Assembly (NCBI RefSeq): GCF_000247695.1
Contig: NW_004624778.1
Span: 12,227,586-12,291,585, forward strand
Direction of reading: 5' to 3'
Length of the DNA stretch: 64,000 nt
Origin: Heterocephalus glaber
Taxonomy: Eukaryota; Chordata; Mammalia; Rodentia; Bathyergidae
Shown: positions 36,346-48,619 of the stretch, piece by piece
Numbering within the stretch: position 1 is the first letter of the stretch
Layout of the letters: every line of letters begins with the position of its first letter
Translations under genes and position numbers: made by a program
Notes under the pieces: generated by a model
Databases searched by the model: none
The model's input: the letters and a program-made list of their open reading frames with translations, nothing else
Told to the model about the DNA's origin: nothing

Positions 36346-38319
36346 GGAAATGTGAATGTCATGTCTCACTCTCAGATATCTTACTGTACTGTGTTCACCC
36401 TTCTTGTGCTCATGGAATGCTCGCACTATGAGATGAAGCCAGGTAGGTCACTAAGTACTTCGCACACTGTGGACCTCACTCTACAGTTCAAGATACAACA
36501 GCAAAACTGTATAGATTTGGTTTTCCTTCTTTGTAATTTCACAGAGAAATTTATTTTTAATGTAGATCTTAGCAACCTCAGCATATAGCCTTTTTCTTTC
36601 CTTATTATGTCAGGAACACTCACCTTTTCACTTAAAAGAAGCACTTTATGGCTTCTCTTTGCCATAACCAAATTGCCAATACTATATAGCCACTTTGGTG
36701 TTTTAGGATCATTGTTAATAAAATATGGGTTACTTGAACAAGTACTGTGACAGCACACCAGGCAATCTGATCACAGAGACAGTTGCTAAATGACTAACAA
36801 GTGGATAGCATATACAGTGTGGATACACTGGACCAAGGGATGATTCACATCCTGAATGGAACCAAACAAAAGGGTACAAGATTTCATCATAGTATTCAAA
36901 AAAGCATGCAACTTATGGCTTGTGAATTGTTGGTTTCTAGAATTTCCCATTCCTTATGGTCAGACTACATGGTTGATGAGGGTTACTGAGACTGTAGAAA
37001 GTGAACCACGGATAAGGCAGGATAAATGTCCAGAGGAGATCTGGGAGTGGGTGAACAAATAGAAATGCCACCTAGTTCAGTATCCTTACTGTACCTTGGG
37101 ATACTTGTGCTGTTCAATTGCATCTGTCCACTCCACACTTACTCCAGCTGTGAGAGTGGAAGTGGAGGCAAGAAGCCCCAGGGTACAGGACAGTTTGGGA
37201 GGATGGAGGCAGAAAATATCTGGGAAGGATGGAATGAGGGGCTGAGGCCAGGCATCTGCTGATTTCATCCTTATGCCACTTCATGGGCAGATGTTGTGAG
37301 AGCGGTTTGATTGATATGACAACAGAGGGGCAGCAAGGTGAGGCAATTTGTCTAAAACTACCCAGCTAGGTGGTGGCAATCACTCAGTTCCCAAGCTGCC
37401 GCTGCATCACGAAGGCCCACTGAGGATTCCCAGGGAGGCTGCTGAGAAGCAGAAAGTGTGTCCTGGATGAAGTGCTGGTGGCAGGATGGGCACATAAGGG
37501 ACTGGGCATCATAGGAATGCACTACAGCCCAGAGACTGGATGCCTCCAGTGTCAGGAAACTTGTTTATATCCAGGCAGCTCCCTGCACTGGGGGCCAGCC
37601 TCCCTGTGAGAAATCCTCTCCATTCAGTGAGCCCCCACAGGGCCTTCCCTTCTCTGGCCACCTATCCTTCTGCAGTTGTTCACACATAGGATTTGAAACA
37701 ACTTGTAAGGGACTTTCTCTCCGTCCCCCTCCATTATTGTCCTAGCTGCTCCTGATAGAGGGCCACCCTACTGCACAGAGATGGTGACATTAAAATAGGG
37801 AAAAGGCGAAGTCCGGCAAGGTCATCAGAAGTCAGAAGCTTGTGGAGTAGCAAGATGGCACAGGGCCAGCTGCAGCCCTTGGCCAGGCTGCCAAGGCGAA
37901 CTAGGGTGGACACTGGTAGCCAGGGTTGGGCTTGGGTAAAGGAACTCATTAAATGTGGCCCCCAAGACTGTGAGGACCCCTTGGGCAGTATCTGTCAGGG
38001 ATGATAATGGAGGGTGCTTGGTGATGAAAGGTTTTTCTAGAGGAAACTATATCCAAAGCTCGGCCCTTAGAGGTCCAAATTGGAACAGGAGCCAGAAGCT
38101 GGACACCCTGGGGTTTCTTCCTTCACTCTTGACGTTTGGGGCAACCTCATTTCTCCTGCCAACACTGTGGATATGCAATGTGTATCTGGAACATTTATGC
38201 TATACTGGCTTGGAAAACCCACAGTATAACATTACCACAAACAAACACTAATTAATACAGCACTAACCTCAACTCCTTTAAAACTCAAAGAGTTTTAAAT
38301 GAGATGGGCTTTCTATTTG
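36346..38319. other. Intron, no gene seen
   Basis: AT-moderate unique sequence; a possible short MIR remnant near 37310-37400. No exon signal was found. Confidence 0.5.
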
Positions 38320-38440
38320 TACCCATTTTATAGATGAAAGAAGCAAAGACCCAGAGAGGTTAAGGAATTTATTGAAAGTTGCAGAGCTAGAAGTGCAGTG
38401 TCAGGTTTTGAACTCTAGGGTTCTGGCTCCAGAGTCCCCA
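38320..38440 (-). repeat. MIR SINE fragment
   Basis: Reverse complement of the MIR core: 'cccattttatagatgaaaga', 'agacccagagaggttaagga' and 'gttgcagagctagaagtgca', ending 'tctggctccagagtcccc'. Confidence 0.85.
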
Positions 38441-38824
38441 CTTCAGACTCTTGTATAGCTTGTGGGATCCCCAGACTCACCAGCAGGCTGCAGTGAGGGT
38501 CCACAGGCTGGACCTAGGAGCCTACGGGGCTTGGCTGGACCAAGCGGAAGGGCGAGGGCCTTCCCCTGGAACTGTTCCTCCAGGTTCACGTGGGGCTGAC
38601 AGCTCCCCAGGGCAGCCGCATGCTCTTCCCATGACATCACGCAGCCTCAGAACTTTGAGGCCGAGGATTCTTGGAATGCCTGATTCACTCTGGAACAAAA
38701 ATAATACTTCGTATTTATAATATGCCTTTGTTCCCCAAAGGCTTTCCCGGGCTTTATTTCATTGTAAGCTCAAATGAGCCTTGTGGTCCAGGCAGGAACC
38801 ATCGAGAAGGTAGGAACCCACCCT

Positions 38825-38930
38825 AAGCAGTGCCTGAAGTGGGGCTTGGTATCCGCATTCTGCAGCTGGAAACACTGAGATGCAGGGAGGTGGGTAGTTG
38901 GGCAAGGCTGCCCAGAAAATTGGTGCTGGA
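38825..38930 (-). repeat. MIR-like fragment
   Basis: 'ctgcagctggaaacactgag' followed by 'atgcagggaggtgggtagtt' and 'gggcaaggctgccc', a diverged antisense MIR core. Confidence 0.5.
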
Positions 38931-39519
38931 CAAGATGGGCCCAGCACCCTGGATTTCCAGCAGGAATGAGAGCAAGCTCCCGAAATGCTTCCACAGCTCA
39001 GCGAGAGTCGTAACCCTGCCTCACAGTCCCTGGGCCTTGGTGCTGTCCCAAGCTGACAACAGTGTCCAGAGTCCACTGCTCAGCCCTCCTCAACAGAGCA
39101 GCAGTGAAGCCCAGGGAAAACCCCAAAACCCAGGCCCCAAGCCCTCCACCACAGGCCCAGCCACATGCTCCACAGACTGTGGTGGGGAAAGGATCATTCC
39201 CAGCACAAATGGAACCCGAGGGCCTTGTGTGGCTTCTGCGGTTTTCTGCAGACCCGGTGGAGCCATGGCTGGAAGTTGGGCTTTGTACACACCCCATCCG
39301 GAGCCACCAGGCTCTCCCCACCCTACTCTGGGCCTGCTCAGCCCTTGCCTTGGGTTCTGCCTGTCCAGCCCATACTTCTACACCCAGCTATCACAGGACA
39401 GCCATGGTCCCTCCCCTGCGACTCTGGCCAAGGCCTGAGGTCCCTTGAATTGGGGCCTCAGTGACTCAGCAACAATGTGTAGGCTGCCTGGGACCTTTGG
39501 ACCTGGACTGGCCCTCAGA
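38931..39519. other. Intron, GC-rich, no gene seen
   Basis: Overlapping open frames on both strands (up to 202 codons, 38830-39438 +) result from high GC and are unsupported by motifs or splice context. Confidence 0.5.
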
Positions 39520-39765
39520 AACTTGCAGCAGGAAAGCACAGTGGTTAGGGCCACACACGCTGAGGCCAAACTACCTGAGCTCAAGCCCAAGCTTCACCAC
39601 TTGCAAACTGTGTGGCATCAGGCCAGTTACTTGGCCTTTCTGAGCCTTACTGACCTCTCTGTAAAATGAACTAAATGATCGTACCTCTCTCACAGGGGTA
39701 AATGAGAGCCAAGCCTAGCACACTGGATTCCATACATGTTGGCTATTTTTATTACTGTTACTCTG
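39520..39765 (+). repeat. MIR SINE, nearly full length
   Basis: 'gcacagtggttagggccaca', 'caccacttgcaaactgtgtg', 'cttggcctttctgagcctta', 'tgtaaaatgaactaaatgat' and the 3' 'gttggctatttttattact' are in MIR order. Confidence 0.88.
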
Positions 39766-40407
39766 AATCCTTATGATCTCAGGTCAGTCTCATTGCCTAG
39801 GGGCAGTGCTCTGGGCAGGGCAGGCTTCTTGGGTGTGCAGGCTGTGCAAATGTACAGGGACCCCTGCTCAGAAGGATTTAATGCTCTGATTGTGGCTATC
39901 TTGGAATTCTCAATAGTTTTTGAATAAGGGGCCCACATCTGGATTTGCACTTGGTTCCACACATTATGAGGCCTTCCCTGCCTCTAAGACCCCAGAGTAG
40001 GGGACTGGGCAGTAGGGCCATGGGCAGTATTATCCCTGGTTGTAGAAGATGCCTGTTTCTGTCACTGGTGGATGAGAGTCTGTCTCTCCCACAGGGATCC
40101 TTGGCTCCATGTAGGCAGCAGCCCTGCGCACCAAAGTGCTTTCTTCAGCTCCATCCCAGACCCCGAAGAGATTTAGAGAGGGTTCTGCTGCATGTGGAGG
40201 AGGGGATGCTTTTGAGCATCAGAGGAACACACAGGACAGTGGCACCAGAGATTGGGTACAGCAGATACAGATTGTGATCACAGTGGCACCTGGAGGATCA
40301 GTAGTGAGATCCTGGGTAAATCTGGGCCTTGAAGCTCCATAGGACTGGGGCAGTGCTGAGGTGCTCCTTAGGGACAGCTGAGCAGCTTCTTTCTCTCATG
40401 TGCACGT

Positions 40408-40409
<2 letters not shown>

Positions 40410-40451
<42 letters not shown>

Positions 40452-40454
40452 ACA
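40410..40454. repeat. (CA)n microsatellite
   Basis: CA units from 40411 to 40446, then one TA interruption and further CA, flanked by GTGCGC. Confidence 0.95.
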
Positions 40455-41124
40455 GCCTCCACCTTCTCTCTTAATGTTCCAGGAGCTTTGTAGCCTTGGG
40501 TAAGCCCATTGACATCTCTGATTAACCTCCAGATGGAGCAGAATCTCAAAGCAAGTTTAATCAATGGACCAGCCCTTCCCCAATGATTCACTCGTTCATT
40601 CATTCATTCTGCAGCTGGGGTGAAGGGGTTTCTCTGCCTTGCACAGGGCAAGGCAGACACTTGCATCTCCATCAGGAGCATCCCACACATCTGGTTCCCA
40701 AGTGTTGATTCTTGTCATGAAAAGCTCTACCGAACTTCTTACATGAACTTGGGCCCTGGCTGGCAGAGACCTCCAACTTGAATTATTCCCTGTCCAACTC
40801 TGAACAAAGAGCCATGTACTCATAGAGCAGGTCAGAGTCTTTAGTATGGCTGACCATTCAAGGTGCCAGGAGTATTCCTGATGCCCCCTAGCCCTGTCTT
40901 TTTGAGATCATTAGGAATACTTGGTGGAGGGTAGACCAGCCCAGAGAGAGTACTCAGGAAGGGTCAGATGTGTGGCTGCTGTTACCACATGACAGTGACA
41001 ATGACCTTAGCAATTACAAGGTACTTCAGTTGCCTAAACCTTGTAACAATGCCCTCTAATTCACCAAAGAGTGCTAAGACCACAGATAAGTGATTGTAAA
41101 GCCCAACCAGATAGTGTTTTAGAC

Positions 41125-41445
41125 AGCAAGTTAGAACAGAAACACAGAACTGAGTTCCAGCACAAGCCTCACTGCTAACTAGCTGGGCAATCCTAAGGGA
41201 ACAAAGTAACCTCTCTGAAGCTTGGTTTTCTCATCTTTTAAACTGTCAGGTAATCCTCAGAGCTGTTCAGGAGGGAGGGACTGGTACAGCTGGGAATAGG
41301 AAGCCAGGCTCTGAGCAGGCTGCAGTCTCCTAGATAAACCTGGCAAAGCTGTGACCTGCAGAACAGACTCAGGGGACTTCTGTCATCCCATTCAGCCTGG
41401 AGTGCATAGTAAGTGCCCAATTAATATGGGCTATTATGATCCTTG
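41125..41445 (+). repeat. MIR SINE, split by an internal gap or insertion
   Basis: 'cactgctaactagctgggca' and 'taacctctctgaagcttgg' form the core. The 3' MIR end 'gtgcatagtaagtgcccaat' appears about 150 bp later, so sequence has been added between them. Confidence 0.65.
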
Positions 41446-42820
41446 TCCCAAGCCAGAGCCATGATGATCCTGAGTTGGGTTCCCCATTGTTCTGCAAACT
41501 GGCAAGCATGTGTGGTAACCTCTGCTTCCAGGCTCCACATGCTGATGCTTGGGCTAAGCAGCCCTGAGCCACATAAAAGCTCCTCCAGCACTGTGCCTCT
41601 ACAGCTCAGCTTCAGACCCTTATTCTGTCCCCATCAGCTGAAGTGGAGAATGTGAAGGTGGGCAGGAGTGGAGGAGCCCGTGATAGTAATAAGTACTCAT
41701 CACTTTCCCTGAAGGCATGAAATATGAGCCTGTGCATAGCTTTAAAACCACTTGCCCTAGGAATTTTGCTTTCAAAAATTTTTAAGCAGACCTACAAATT
41801 ATGTGGTAAAGTGTCCGACATTGAGAGAACCATAATAAGCCAGTGGCCCTCAGAATATCTAGTTGGGAACAATTATGAAATAAAAAACGAACAGAGAGAT
41901 GTTTGTCTGTATGTGGACTGCTGTTAAAAACCATTTTTTAAAACAAAATTTGAAGTTATTCTCCCTACACCCACCTCCCAAACTGCAGCTGTGGTGTTCC
42001 GAGAACTTTATTTTTTATAAAAGAGAGGAGTTTTGGAGTAAAACAAGACATCTGATTTCAGAACCCAAAGAAGAAAGAATAAACTAAATGAACGATGGAA
42101 AAAGCATAAGCTAACAATTTCCATTCTCAAACCAAAAAAACACAAAGGTATTCTTGCCCTATGAGCAGGTGCTACCAGTAGCCCAAATGGAATATTATTC
42201 TGCTCTTTCACGCCTTCCCCTCACTGAGCAGAGACATCACCAGAGCAAGAGTGGGAGCAGAAAGTCAGCAGTGGAGACATGGGTGCTTGCTCTTGTGCCT
42301 ACGATGCTGCTACACGGGGTGTTCACTATGCCTCCACAACCTGCACCACACATCCATGTGTGTGGGACCCAAAGCGGCCTCTTTGCCTGGCTGCTGAGAG
42401 CAGAAGTGGCTCATCCTGGCCCAGCCAAACCCAAACCCGCAGGTCTCATGGGAAGCAGCCAGCTGGCCCCTGACAAAGGTATCAACGAAATCCAGCGCCA
42501 GCAAACACAGAAGAGAGAGGAGCTGGTTTTGGCGAGCTCAACCAGCAACCACTGGCAAATATTTGTGAATGGCTGGAGCGGGGAAGCCTGGGTCTCCATT
42601 GTTGGGGAGCAAGGCCAGGACCAGGCCTGTCCAGTGGTTCCAGCAGCCCTCTCAGCTCCTTCCCAGGCTAAGCCTTAGGCCCCATGTGGTTGTTGCCACA
42701 GAGGTCTCTGTGGTGATTCAGCCCCGCTGCCCTGAGGAGCAGGGTCTCAAGGCAATGGAAGTCAGACAGGAAGCGACTGCTGGGTCCTAGGATGACTGGA
42801 CAGGCTCCACACACTCTGGA
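41446..42820. other. Intron, no gene seen
   Basis: No recognised repeat; the 174-codon open frame at 42154-42678 has no domain and no splice context. Confidence 0.5.
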
Positions 42821-42824
42821 AAGG

Positions 42825-42930
42825 CTGCTGTGGGACTTAGCCTCCCCGACCCTCAGTTGGTACATCTATAAAATGGGACAAAAGGTGCTTGGCCTGCTTG
42901 CACATTGAGTGTGCTAGCAGTCATTCCCTG
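42825..42930 (+). repeat. MIR SINE fragment
   Basis: 'gctgtgggacttagcctccc' and 'tggtacatctataaaatggg', the MIR core 3' half. Confidence 0.65.
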
Positions 42931-43807
42931 AGAACTAAGTAAAGGCTTGTTCAGAAGGAAAGAAATGAGAACAAAGAGAAGCTTCAAGCTCCTGGACACC
43001 AGGGGTGTCCAGGCTCTTCCCAACATCTCAGGGTCCACCCAGCTGGGCCCATCTGCCAGTTAGCTCCATAGCAGCCCTCCTTCTTTGGAGTCTAGTAGTC
43101 TTGCCTGGCCATTCAGGAGGGAACATTGAGGGTGGACTTCCCCTCCCCGCAAAGACACCCCTCCACATGTGCAAAGGAGCTGCCCCCCAGCAAGAGTGAG
43201 TCTGAGAACTCCCACAAGCACTGGCTGGCCTGGCACATTGGTCATTGCTGTGTGTCAGGACTGCTGGCTCTGAGCTCTTTAGAAGCAGGAAGACTTGGAA
43301 TTCCAGGGCTCCAAATTTCCACAGATGAGCAGCAGAAGCTCTGCCAGACAAAGCTGATTGCTTTCTGGAGCCCTTGACCAGCCATGTAGAAATTATTTCC
43401 TTCCGCTTCTAGATGGACAGAGTTCTTTTCCTTGGGGGTAGGGGGGCGCTGTTGGGCAGAGAGAGGGAAATCCCTGAAACGAAAATTGGGAATCTAGACA
43501 GTTTTAAGACCGATTCTGGGAAGGGCTTGGTCAATCATCCTTTAGGGACATTTCTTGGACCATAGCTATGGGCGCCACAAAAATTCTAAATAAGGATGAC
43601 AAAAATTGTGAGACTTGAGCATTATCTGCCAGGGAATTTCCAGTTTTCCCCCTGGGCAAAAAAAAAAAAATTTACGCTCAAAGAACAAAGAGATTAGAAG
43701 GATAAAGGACCAGTTAGTTGAAAGTAATTGAAAAATTAAAGGAAGAAAATGTCACAAAATGTCATGGGCACGTGGTACCCTGGGGAGCTGTCTGTGAGCT
43801 CTGCAGT

Positions 43808-43917
43808 TTCTTTTTTTCTTCCTCCCACCCCCAAACTTCGACAGTGCTGAAGATGGAACCCAGGGCCTTGTGCATGCTAACCAAGCGCTCTAGACTGAGC
43901 AACACCTCCAGCCCTCC
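43808..43917 (-). mobile_element. ID SINE (classic type)
   Basis: T-rich start, then 'gatggaacccagggccttgt', 'gcatgctaaccaagcgctct' and 'gagcaacacctccagcc', the reverse complement of an ordinary rodent ID element. It differs from the GGTACC subfamily, showing that two ID lineages are present. Confidence 0.82.
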
Positions 43918-44774
43918 TGGAGCTCCTTCTGCTCTCCTGGGGCTGTTTGGTTCAAGCTCCTCCGAATGAGGAGCCATCTGAGCTGCCTCAGGCATCTGCT
44001 CCAGGCCATCTGGGCACCAGCTGGTAATAGGATTGCTGGGAGAGACTTGACTCAGTGGCTCTACTCTACTGATGGACCCAGTTCTACCCAGGTACCAGTG
44101 CTGTGGTTCCGACCCTACTGGTACACCCTGGGGAGTGAGACTAAACACAACAGTGTGTGCACAGGGCTGTTTTTGGCTGAGGGGCTGCCTCTTTCTTCTG
44201 AGGGTCAGGGCAGCATGGCCATTGCCAAGGAATGTCCATCAGAACCCAACAAAGTTGACCATGAGCAAGGATGAGAACACTACATTCGCCTCCTCAGTCT
44301 CAGGGACATTCAGTCATCAAGATTCATTTCAATTACCACATTTCCATAAATATGTTTATAATGACTCTTAAATTATTAAAATAAGTACGGACAACTAAAA
44401 CTTCAGGGAATTATATACAAAAACAAATATCAGAAGACTCTGAAAGGTGAGAAGAAAAAGACAGGCCAGGAACTTGGGGACCTTAAGAGTGCCATCCTGG
44501 TAGGTTGCTCGGCCTTTCTTCTTGGCTTCATACATCTGAGACTTGGAGCTAAAGAAACAAGAAACCCAGCAATGCCATGTGGAACAGGCAGATAATAAAA
44601 AAAACCAGTCCCCTCAAAAATCCTGCTCACTCTAGCCAAGAGACCAGGGAAGGGTAGCCTAACAAAACAGAGCACTTCAGGGTACAACCACTCTCCTCCA
44701 GCCCAAAGCCCCAGGAAAGCTATGGCCCCGTCCCCACTCCAATGAAGGCTTGTGACAGGCATAGGCCCCCCCCA

Positions 44775-46395
44775 CCATCGTGACAAGTCACCCCACGCCC
44801 ACCACGGTGGTATCAGTGAGACCAAGTGAGGAGAGTTGGGATTTCATCCTTATGGGTGATAATGAGCACCTCCCTGTGTCAGTGGAGGCTGCTTGGAGAG
44901 CAGTGAGTCCCACCCCCATTCAGCAGAAAGGGGGTGTCCCTGCCTGTCTGTGCTCGGATGGTGTCAGAGGCCATCTAATGAGAGTCCGCGGTGGTGACAG
45001 CTCCTGCTGCCACAGTGTCAGTGAAGGACCAGTGGAGAGCTGAACCCCCCACCCCATCCCAGTAGCACTGAGCAACCCCTTTGGGTGTCAGGAATGGCCC
45101 ATGGGGGAATGTAGACTTACACCCTACTGGGAATGACCGACCAAAGCAAGGGCAGAGGAGGCCAACTCAGACAGAAAGTAGAATTAAGTCCAGGGTCTCA
45201 GCATAATATCCAGTGTCCAAGTCTCAACTGAATAGCACTTGTTATACCAAAAACTAGAAAGATCCCAAATTGAAAGAAAGACAACCAACAGATGCCAATT
45301 CCAAGAATACAGGTGTTTTAGAATTATCTGACAAAAATTTTAAAGCAGCCATTATAAAAAAAAATTTAAAAGAACAACTAGAATATATTTGAAACATGAA
45401 AAGAATAGGTCTTGGCAAAGTAATAGAAGGAACAAAGAAGAACAAAATGGAAACTTACAAGTTAAATTAAAAACCCAATGAATGAGCTCAACCCTGAGAT
45501 AGAGGGCCAAAGGAAAGAACCAGAGAATGGGAGAAAGCACAGTAGAAATTACCTAATGCAAGCACCAGAGAAAAAGAAGACTAAAGGAGAAGGAATTAAG
45601 CTTCAGGGGCCTGGGCACTGTGACAAAACGTCCAACATCCATGCCACTGGAATCCCAAACATAGAAGGAAGGCGTGGGGCTAAAACAACAATCATTTACT
45701 AATGGCTGAAATCCTTCCTGCATTGTGGGTGAAATGGCCAAATTGTACAGTGTCTCTAGAAAACTGTTTGAGAGTTAAGAAAAACAAAAAGATATGCAGG
45801 TATCTTAGGATCAAGCAATGGCAAGCCTGGGCATTTGTCCCAGGGAAATGAAAGCCACATTCATACAAAAACCAGAGCCACTTGATGCTTAATGGCCCCA
45901 AATCAGAAACAACCCAGATGCCCTTGCACACATGAATGGTTAAACAACTGGGGTACATCCATACATGGAGCACCACTCAGCAACCAAAAGAACAAAGCCT
46001 TGATACCCACAGCAGCCAGGATGGATCTCCAGGAAATCGTATAGACTGAAAAAAGCCAGTCCCCAAAATGTAGGCTTCCATTTATACAACATTCTTGAAA
46101 TGGCAGCATCATAGAAACGGAGAATAGGTGAGTGGTTGCCAGGAGCTGGGGGTGGCTTGGGGTGAGATGGAAGCGGGTGTGACTATAAAAGGCCAAGAGG
46201 AGGGGCCTTGTGCTGGCAATGTCCTGTATCCTGACTGTCGGTGTAGGTACCCTGATGTGATATTGTACTGTGGTTTTGCAAGATTTTACAAGGAGCAGAA
46301 GCTGGGTGAAGGGCACAAGGATCTCTCTGTATAATTTCTTAAAATGCATGTGAATCTATAATTGCCTCTCAGTGAAAAGTTTAATTAAAAACTCA
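44775..46395 (+). mobile_element. Ancient L1M 3' end (ORF2-distal/3' UTR)
   Basis: A long ordered match to old mammalian L1 3' sequence: 'gagcacctccctgtgtcagt', 'gtgaaggaccagtggagagc', 'aaatgaaagccacattcata', 'aacccagatgcccttgcaca', 'gagtggttgccaggagctgg', 'gtgatattgtactgtggttt' and a final A-rich segment. It contains no intact ORF and is the largest single LINE piece in the window. Confidence 0.85.
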
Positions 46396-47449
46396 AGGTC
46401 ATCTAGAAGAAACAAAGCGTAAAAGAAAAAATCCACATCTCATCTCCCAGAGATAGCCACTGTTAGCATTTTAGTGGCTAAATCTGTATCGTCCCAGATT
46501 TTTCTACGCATGTAAATACTTGCCTCAAATGACACCACGCTTCCATCAAGAAGAGTGAACTTTGTTGCTACATCCTTAATTACTCCATGTTCAGTTTTTG
46601 CTGTGCTAAACATCATTGTGCGTAAATCCCTACATGCATCTTTGATCATTTCCTTTGGATTCATTACCACAGATAGAATTGCAAAATTCACGGTGGCATG
46701 TTTTAGAGGCTTTTGAAAAAAATTGTCCGATTTCCCTCAAGAAAGCCGATATTAATTTCTACTTCTAATATACAGTGAGTTATGTTACCATTTTTGTGGA
46801 AACTAAAAGATAACTACACATCTGTCCCTCACTTAACCATTTTAATTCCCCTGAAACCATGTCACAAAGTTTCAATGACACAAAGAATTTTTCACTAATT
46901 TTAGTGGGAAAGAAATAATGCATTTTTACCCCAACCCAAGATTTCCCCAAATTTTCACAGATAAAAATTTATCAAGCAGACATTGAACTTGAGTGGTAAA
47001 CAATCACTAGAAAGTGAGTGGAGTTTGTTTATAAAATCCAATGAAAGTCTGCGGTACTGAGATAGGTCATGAAAGACGTGTGGACTCATTCTTGGGAAAG
47101 TAACATCTTTCTGCCAGTTTCCTACCACTTTACAACTTTTGAAGGGCACATGGCTACCTTGCCCTCCTGCTGCACTGCAAGTGAACTGATGACACAGAAA
47201 CACCCTGAGGGTGACACAGAAATTGACCCTGAGTGTTGTGTGTGGTAGGACGCAGCCTCACGCACAGGTCTGGAAGTCACGAGGATGCCCCTGTACTCCT
47301 CCTTCACCTGCCTTCCATCCACACATCCAGATGTTTGCAGTCTGGCCCCCGGTTTCCATATGTTCCGTGTGCTGTTCTCTGCTTAGAAAGTATTGTCCAG
47401 TAACTTCGGGCCTTGTTTCTGCCTAAAACCACCATGTTAAAGATCACTT
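46396..47449. other. Intron, no gene seen
   Basis: AT-rich unique sequence, with no exon or clear transposon. Confidence 0.5.
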
Positions 47450-47800
47450 CTGTGTTTGTTTGCTAGGGCTGCCATAACAAAGTGCCACCGACTAGGTGGG
47501 TAAAACAGCAAAAGTTCATTTCTCACAATTCTGGATGCTGAAGTCCAAGACCAAGGTGTCAGCAGGGCTGGTTTCTTCCAAGGCCTCTCTCCTTGGCTTG
47601 CAGATCCTCACATGAGCCTTTGTCTCCATGCCCAGCATCTTTGGTGCCTCTCTGTGTTCGAATTTCCTCTCATTATAAGGACACTAGTCAGTTGGATTAG
47701 GGCTCACGCTGACAACATTAGTTTAGCTTGATCACCTCTTTAAAGGCCCTTATCTCCAAAATATTTTCAGGTAACCCTGCTCCCAGGAGCTATAACTGAC
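47450..47800 (-). repeat. MLT1-type MaLR solo LTR
   Basis: Clear reverse complement of MLT1: 'tgctagggctgccataacaa', 'ctcacaattctggatgctga', 'gtctgaag'-type centre, 'ctctccttggcttgcagatc', 'attataaggacactagtcag' and 'gatcacctctttaaaggccc'. It ends about 280 bp before CTIF exon 2. Confidence 0.9.
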
Positions 47801-47929
47801 GGCTGGGGCAGAGGCAGGAGAGTTCTCTGCATTTTCTGTTGGAACTTTCTGTTGTTCCACATACCTATATTCATGCGTCTTCTAATAAGTGATTTTAAGT
47901 GAAGGATCTGTCTGGCTCTTTCTTGTCAA

Positions 47930-47985
47930 CAAAGCCCAGTACATAGGAGGTTCTCAAGTGTTCGTTGAAAGAATGAATAAACGGG
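47930..47985 (+). repeat. L2 3'-terminal scrap
   Basis: 'cccagtacataggaggttct' followed by 'caagtgttcgttgaaagaat' and 'gaataaacggg' matches the last bases of L2. Confidence 0.6.
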
Positions 47986-48079
47986 CACAACATTCACTCC
48001 TTGCTCTCAATGTTCAGGTACAGGGACCCTGGCTGGCCTCTCAGTGACCTCTTCTCTGTCTTTCTCCTTCCATTTGCAG

Positions 48080-48563
48080 ACGGCAGCAGAGACCTCCAGG
48101 AGGAAACAAGCCCCAGCAGCACAGTGACCACCAGCCAGGCAGTGCCAAACACAACAGGGACCATCAGAAGTCCTACCAAGGGGGCCCAGTGCCTCATGCC
48201 TCAGGGAGGCCTACCCACCACGGCTACAGCCAGAACCGGCGCTGGCACCACAGCAATATGAAGCACCCACCAGGCGACAAAGGGGAGGCAGGTGCCCACC
48301 GCAATGCCAAAGAGACCATGACCAGCGAGAGCCCCAAACTTGACACCCTAGGGGACACTGGGCACAGTGGCCTTGAACCCCCTCGCAGCCCTGATGCCCC
48401 AGTCCCACCAGCATCCGAGAGGCTACCCACGCCAGTGCCAGGGGGACCAGAGGCTGAGACAAAGCGTAAAGACAGTATTATTCCCGAGCGCATCGGGGAG
48501 CGGCCCAGAATTACCCTGCTCCAGTCCTCCAAAGACAGGCTTCGCCGAAGGCTAAAAGAAAAG
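48080..48563 (+). CDS. CTIF: CTIF internal exon (484 bp), linker between CBP80-binding half and MIF4G domain
   Basis: One base completes the split Arg codon, then 161 codons follow in an open frame. The translation starts RQQRPPGGNKPQQH, is rich in His, Pro, Gly and Asn, passes an SYQGG segment and ends with the basic motif KDRLRRRLKEK. It reads as the low-complexity, probably disordered linker of CTIF, with many small substitutions relative to the human protein as I remember it. The acceptor is TTTGCAG at 48073-48079. The donor choice is ambiguous: GTACCG at 48564 gives the join KEK-DEV to the next exon, GTAATT at 48570 would add Val-Pro, and GTAGGC at 48618 would add 18 residues. All three keep frame. 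I chose 48563 as the end because it reproduces the commonly seen CTIF junction. The outgoing phase is 0. Confidence 0.96.
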
Positions 48564-48619
48564 GTACCGGTAATTGAATTTTTGTTGTTCTCTTCCAACC
48601 GGGAGGACAGCCGAGAGGT
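48564..48619 (+). promoter_or_regulatory. CTIF: Cluster of three in-frame candidate 5' splice sites at the end of CTIF exon 2
   Basis: GT dinucleotides in splice-like context lie at 48564 (AAG|GTACCG), 48570 (CCG|GTAATT) and 48618 (GAG|GTAGGC). The extensions are 6 and 54 bases, both multiples of three, with no stop codon between. The isoforms would differ by Val-Pro or by an 18-residue insert (VPVIEFLLFSSNREDSRE) immediately before the MIF4G exon. The first pair has the GTNNNNGT spacing typical of tandem donors. Actual usage cannot be read from genomic sequence. Confidence 0.55.

Noticed and set aside
38830..39438. 202-codon open frame on the plus strand
   Set aside because: Starts inside an antisense MIR-like repeat and overlaps several other frames on both strands, as expected from GC-rich chance.
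44033..44105. Possible further ID SINE (gagagacttgactcagtggc and a later ggtacc)
   Set aside because: Only short pieces agree, the B box is missing and there is no tail or target duplication.
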